Source: Marinobacter xestospongiae
GTDB lineage: Bacteria; Pseudomonadota; Gammaproteobacteria; Pseudomonadales; Oleiphilaceae
Reading direction: 5' to 3'
Assembly: GCF_023156385.1 (NCBI RefSeq)
Contig: NZ_JAKZAK010000025.1
Coordinates: 1-34,267 of the forward strand
DNA length: 34,267 nucleotides
The notes beneath the pieces are model-generated. The model made no database searches. It was given only the letters and a program-made list of their open reading frames with translations, and had not been told where the DNA came from. The position numbers and the translations under genes are program-made. Of the stretch, positions 30,387-34,267 are shown one piece after another. Position 1 is the stretch's first letter; each line of letters opens with the position of its first letter.

Positions 30387-31714
30387 GAGCGTTCCTCAAT
30401 CGAGTGTCCTGACGTCCCGGCCGCGGCGTCCGCTGTCTGGCCATGGTGATAATCCGGGCGACGGGCGCCCAGCCCCATGGCCTGGCGGGCAAACCAGCGC
30501 TTGGCGGGAGCCACCAGATCAAGGCCAACCAGGCCGGCGTCCCGGGCCAGGCCCAGCCCCGGCACACCGGCGCCAAACAGTTGCACCAGGGAATCGGAGA
30601 ATTGCACGGTACGCTGCCAGTCCGCCTGATGGGCCTGCTGATAGCCCTTGAGGGCCGACAGACTGCCCAGGGCTTCGCCACGGGCGTCGGCCTGCTGGAA
30701 CTGTTCCACCAGCGCGGTGATTCCTCGCAGCGCCAGGTTGAAGCCCTGGCCCGCCACCGGATGCAGGGCGTGGGCGGCGTTGCCGATCAGCACCACCCCC
30801 GGGCGCACCGGCTCCGGTACCGTCACCAGGCTCAGTGGGTAGTGACTGCACTCGCCCATGCGGGTAAACCGCCCCAGGCGCCAGCCAAAACGCTGCTGCA
30901 ATTGCCGGCAACGGTCGTCCGGCGATGCCGCCATCACCGTATCCAGGGCATCCGGACTCAGCGTCCAGACCAGGGCACTGGTGCAAGCGGAAGCCGGACC
31001 CGGCCCGCCGTGGGGCAGCAATGCCATGGGGCCGGCGTCGGTGAATCGTTCAAAGGCGGTAAACTGGTGACGTTCGGCGGTGGAGACATTGGCGATCAGG
31101 GCATGCTGGCCGTAGTCCCGCCGTTCAACCTGAAAGCCCAGCTGCTCCCTCAGACCGGAGCGGCCACCATCGGCCAGCACCATGCACTGGGTGCGCAGAT
31201 CGTGCAGGGTGCCATCGCCAGCGCGCACCTGAACCCGGGTTACCCCAGCTTCGGCACCGACCGTCTCCACCGTCGCTGGCGCCAGCCATCGCACCTGCGG
31301 GCACTGGCGCAGCGCCGCCATCAGGCACAGGCCCAGCCAACGGTTGTCCACCACATAGCCCAGGGCCTCCTGGTGATGATCCCCGGCAGCCAGCCGGGTG
31401 GCACCGAAGCGGCCGCGGTCGGACACATGGATATGCTGGATCGGCGTAGCCTGGCGGGCTAGCGCCGACCACAACCCCAGATCCTGGAAGATCTGCCGCG
31501 ACCCCCACGCCAATGCAGTGGAGCGGGCGTCATAGCTGGGCTGGTAACTGTCCGGCAGGGCGTCCTGAGTCAGCGGGAACGACTCCACCACAGTGATGGC
31601 CCGATGCGGCAGGGCCCGGGCCATGGCCAGGGCCAATGAGGCGCCGGCCAGGCCACCACCGGCGATCACCAGATCGCTGTGCTGCCCGCCTTCAAGGTGG
31701 CTTGTCGCTGTCAT
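30383..31714 (-). CDS. ubiH: 2-octaprenyl-6-methoxyphenol hydroxylase UbiH
   Basis: A 443-residue flavin monooxygenase that hydroxylates C1 of the ubiquinone ring. The FAD fold is VIAGGGLAGASLALAMARAL. SYDARSTALAWGSRQIF is the substrate-side block typical of UbiH, and GVVLIGNAAHALHPVAGQGF is the GD-type flavin motif, with Asn in place of the usual Asp as in other UbiH proteins. A C-terminal extension of about 30 polar residues goes beyond the E. coli protein. It starts two bases after pepP and overlaps ubiI by four. Confidence 0.93.
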   Translation of the reverse strand: MTATSHLEGGQHSDLVIAGGGLAGASLALAMARALPHRAITVVESFPLTQDALPDSYQPSYDARSTALAWGSRQIFQDLGLWSALARQATPIQHIHVSDRGRFGATRLAAGDHHQEALGYVVDNRWLGLCLMAALRQCPQVRWLAPATVETVGAEAGVTRVQVRAGDGTLHDLRTQCMVLADGGRSGLREQLGFQVERRDYGQHALIANVSTAERHQFTAFERFTDAGPMALLPHGGPGPASACTSALVWTLSPDALDTVMAASPDDRCRQLQQRFGWRLGRFTRMGECSHYPLSLVTVPEPVRPGVVLIGNAAHALHPVAGQGFNLALRGITALVEQFQQADARGEALGSLSALKGYQQAHQADWQRTVQFSDSLVQLFGAGVPGLGLARDAGLVGLDLVAPAKRWFARQAMGLGARRPDYHHGQTADAAAGTSGHSIEERS

Positions 31715-31716
31715 GG

Positions 31717-33036
31717 TCAGCCCGCCATCAACGCTTCGATCTCGGCCACGGTCTTGGGCACGGCGTCCGTCAACACCCGGCAGCCCTCCCGAGTGACCAC
31801 GACGTCGTCTTCGATGCGAATGCCGATACCCCGCCAGCGGGGCTCAACATCGGTGTTGTCCGGCGCCACGTAGAGGCCAGGCTCCACCGTCAGGACCATG
31901 CCGGGCTCCAGCACCCTCCAGGCATCGCCGACCTTGTAGTCGCCGACATCGTGGACATCCAGCCCCAGCCAGTGGCCGGTCCGGTGCATGAAGAAGGGTT
32001 TGAAGCGCTCCTGTTCCAGCGCGTCGGACAGCGAGCAGTCCAGCAGCCCGAGATCGATCAGGCCCTGACACAGCACTTCCAGCGCCGCCTCGTGCGCGTG
32101 GTTCCAGTGATTACCGGGGCAGACCGCCTCAATGGCGGCGTACTGGGCCGCCAGCACCACCTCGTACAGCGCCCTCTGCTCATCGCTGAAACGGCCACTG
32201 ACGGGGAAGGTCCGGGTAATGTCGGAGGCGTAGCACTCCAGTTCGCAGCCGGCGTCGATCAGCACCAGATCACCGTCCGCCAGCGGCGCCCGGTTCTCGA
32301 TGTAATGCAGGATGCAAGCATTGGTGCCACTGCCAACAATGGAGGGATAGGCGGTGCTGCGGGCTCCGTGCTCCATGAAGGTATGCAGCAGCTCAGCCTC
32401 CAGGTGATACTCGTGAAGCCCTGCCCGGGCGCGGCTCATTGCCCGGCGATGGGCTTCGGCACTGATCTCTCCGGCCCGCGCCATGACCTTGATCTCATTG
32501 GCGCTCTTGTACAGACGCAGATCGTGGAGGTGATGTTCAAGGGACACGAACTCGCCAGGCGGCTGGGCCCCGGAGCGAACCTTGCTACGAATCATCTTGA
32601 CCCAGTCGATCACCTGGGTATCAAAAGTGTGGTCCTTGCCAAGGGGGTAATAGACTCGGCTGCGGCCCTCAATCATGCCCGGCAGGATGTCGTCGATATC
32701 AGAGATCGGGAAAGCATCGTCCAGACCATAATGCTCGATGGCACCGTCCGGCCCCACCAGAAAACCGTCCCAAAGTTCCTTCTCGGGATTACGCTCCTTG
32801 CAGAACAGCACCGACTCGCCATGATCCCGGCCAGGAATCAGCACCAGCACCGCGTCGGGTTCGCCGAAACCGGTGAGGTACTGGAAGTCGCTGTCCTGCC
32901 GGAATGGGTGCAACACATCCCGGTTACGCACCCGCTCCGGGGCGGCGGGCAGAATGGCGATGCTGTCCGGGGCCATGCGCTCCATCAGGCGTTGACGGCG
33001 TTCAGCGAACTCATTTACGGGTATCTTGGCGGCCAT
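31717..33036 (-). CDS. pepP: Xaa-Pro aminopeptidase PepP
   Basis: A 439-residue manganese aminopeptidase that removes N-terminal residues preceding proline. The N-terminal domain starts with FAERRQRLMERM. The pita-bread catalytic domain has its metal ligands in VLIDAGCELECYASDITRTF (two Asp), HRTGHWLGLDVHDVGD (His), VLTVEPGLY (Glu) and GIRIEDDVVVT (Glu). Length equals that of the E. coli enzyme (441). It lies between ygfB and ubiH, a well conserved order. Confidence 0.96.
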   Translation of the reverse strand: MAAKIPVNEFAERRQRLMERMAPDSIAILPAAPERVRNRDVLHPFRQDSDFQYLTGFGEPDAVLVLIPGRDHGESVLFCKERNPEKELWDGFLVGPDGAIEHYGLDDAFPISDIDDILPGMIEGRSRVYYPLGKDHTFDTQVIDWVKMIRSKVRSGAQPPGEFVSLEHHLHDLRLYKSANEIKVMARAGEISAEAHRRAMSRARAGLHEYHLEAELLHTFMEHGARSTAYPSIVGSGTNACILHYIENRAPLADGDLVLIDAGCELECYASDITRTFPVSGRFSDEQRALYEVVLAAQYAAIEAVCPGNHWNHAHEAALEVLCQGLIDLGLLDCSLSDALEQERFKPFFMHRTGHWLGLDVHDVGDYKVGDAWRVLEPGMVLTVEPGLYVAPDNTDVEPRWRGIGIRIEDDVVVTREGCRVLTDAVPKTVAEIEALMAG

Positions 33037-33060
33037 GACGCTCCCCAGTGATTGGTGTCG

Positions 33061-33648
33061 TTAGTGCAGGGTCTTGCTTTCGCGGGGTTCCGGCGGATTG
33101 TATTCGGTGAATACCGCCAGCGCACCCAGACGAACGTATTCGGTGATCTCGGTCAACTGCTGCTCGCTTTCCTCACCGTCCGCCTCGGTCTCGGACACCT
33201 GGCTGATCGCCACCAGGTCCTCGATCAGTTCACGGATTTCCTCCGGCGCCTCCCCCAGGCCAGCGCCGGCTTCCAGCGCCAGCCCCTCGAGGAAGCCACG
33301 AATCCACGCCGACAGGGCCTGCAAGCGCTGCTCCATGGCATAGTCATCGTCCGGCATCAGCGGCTGGAAGCTCATATCAGAGGCTTTCAGCAGGGTCAGG
33401 GTCTGGTCGTAAGCGGCAATCATGAACGCGCTCAGCGCCTCCGATTCCTCCGGCGCCGTGGTTGGCAGGCCCATCTGTTCACAGACCAGTGCCAGCCACT
33501 GGTCCGGCGGCAGGCGGCTACCGGCCGCCAGACGGCCACAGAGGGTACCGTGCAGTTCAGAGGGATGGCTGAACGCCTGGTGCTCAGTAAAGACGTTGGC
33601 CCAGCGCTCGAATTCGTCGTGGGAAGAAGTGGCGTCGGAATCAGACAT
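33061..33648 (-). CDS. ygfB: YgfB/UPF0149 family protein
   Basis: A 195-residue, acidic, all-helical protein of the UPF0149 family. Characteristic parts are HPSELHGTLCGRLAAG, an ALSAWIRGFLEGLAL segment and the C-terminal YVRLGALAVFTEY. In Pseudomonas a homologue has been linked to gene control in stress response; its role here is unknown. The ATG at 33648 follows AGGAT, 12 bases upstream; an in-frame ATG at 33675 adds nine residues and has no ribosome site. It heads the ygfB-pepP-ubiH-ubiI operon, 24 bases before pepP. Confidence 0.9.
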   Translation of the reverse strand: MSDSDATSSHDEFERWANVFTEHQAFSHPSELHGTLCGRLAAGSRLPPDQWLALVCEQMGLPTTAPEESEALSAFMIAAYDQTLTLLKASDMSFQPLMPDDDYAMEQRLQALSAWIRGFLEGLALEAGAGLGEAPEEIRELIEDLVAISQVSETEADGEESEQQLTEITEYVRLGALAVFTEYNPPEPRESKTLH

Positions 33649-33788
33649 GCAGTGGTTCAATCCTGTGGTGGTCATCGCGGATTCGACCGGGACAGCAACG
33701 CCGTCCGGTACAAAGCCCTATCCTAGCATTCGCGTCCAGCGAAGACACCGATCACCCCACCCCTTGACCTGCCCGGGATCGGGGTGAA

Positions 33789-33805
33789 TTATGTTATAAC
33801 ATAAC
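33789..33805 (+). promoter_or_regulatory. Zur box upstream of the zinc protein gene
   Basis: TTATGTTATAACATAA (33789-33804) is a perfect 16-base palindrome, extended to ATGTTATAACATAAC, the core typical of Zur operators in gammaproteobacteria. It ends about 29 bases before the start codon, in an AT-rich patch within GC-rich DNA. Zinc-dependent repression is expected. Confidence 0.8.
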
Positions 33806-33833
33806 CAAACCCAGAACCCCGGAGTGCGCAGAC

Positions 33834-34267
<434 letters not shown>

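Noticed and set aside
31636..33051. Open frame of 471 codons opposite pepP
   Set aside because: Antisense to a full set of PepP catalytic residues; no domain of its own.

Overview
This window is GC-rich, gene-dense chromosomal DNA from a gammaproteobacterium. The block ubiE-ubiJ-ubiB-hisI-hisE-tatABC, with a polyhydroxyalkanoate-system gene beside it, is laid out as in Pseudomonas and Marinobacter-type genomes. A wax ester synthase/DGAT homologue and a Pseudomonas-style quinoprotein alcohol oxidation locus point to a marine, possibly oil-degrading, aerobe such as Marinobacter or Alcanivorax. That placement is inference; no rRNA is present to settle it.

Region 1 (about 1-15,300) is a quinoprotein (PQQ) alcohol oxidation island. 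A minus-strand operon runs pedF (cytochrome c550), a SoxYZ-like carrier, a periplasmic zinc metallohydrolase, then an aldehyde dehydrogenase. Facing it on the plus strand are a calcium-type PQQ ethanol dehydrogenase (exaA/pedE type) and a periplasmic pentapeptide-repeat protein. Next come a LuxR-type response regulator (minus), a CXXCW-motif rhodanese-like periplasmic protein, an ErbR/AgmR-type response regulator, a GFA-family zinc protein, a NahK/ErcS-type hybrid histidine kinase, a FIST sensor protein and a porin. Together these would admit alcohol through the outer membrane, oxidise it in the periplasm, pass electrons to a dedicated cytochrome, oxidise the aldehyde and control the whole set through two-component signalling. 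The SoxYZ-like carrier, metallohydrolase, pentapeptide and CXXCW proteins follow this enzyme class but have no firmly known role.

Region 2 (15,600-19,340) concerns storage lipids: a WS/DGAT acyltransferase that starts at TTG, a divergent alpha/beta hydrolase, an uncharacterised protein and a small polyhydroxyalkanoate-system protein.

Region 3 (19,450-25,633) is a tightly packed plus-strand run: ubiE, ubiJ, ubiB, hisI, hisE, tatA, tatB, tatC, rsmE. Several junctions overlap by a few bases. It covers ubiquinone synthesis, two histidine-synthesis steps, twin-arginine export and a rRNA methyltransferase.

Region 4 (25,634-34,267) holds an IutA-like ferric siderophore receptor with a candidate Fur box, a DUF808 membrane protein, the conserved minus-strand operon ygfB-pepP-ubiH-ubiI, and, at the right edge, a truncated ZrgA-like zinc protein behind a near-ideal Zur palindrome. 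The window stops inside its long GACCAC (Asp-His) repeat.

The points most worth a second look are: a single in-frame TGA between the FIST gene and the hybrid kinase, with no usual start codon for the kinase's coiled-coil N-terminus; a 31-base element shared by two promoter regions of the alcohol island, part of which recurs inverted beyond the GFA gene; and short exact-period tandem repeats at two stop codons and in the pedF leader.
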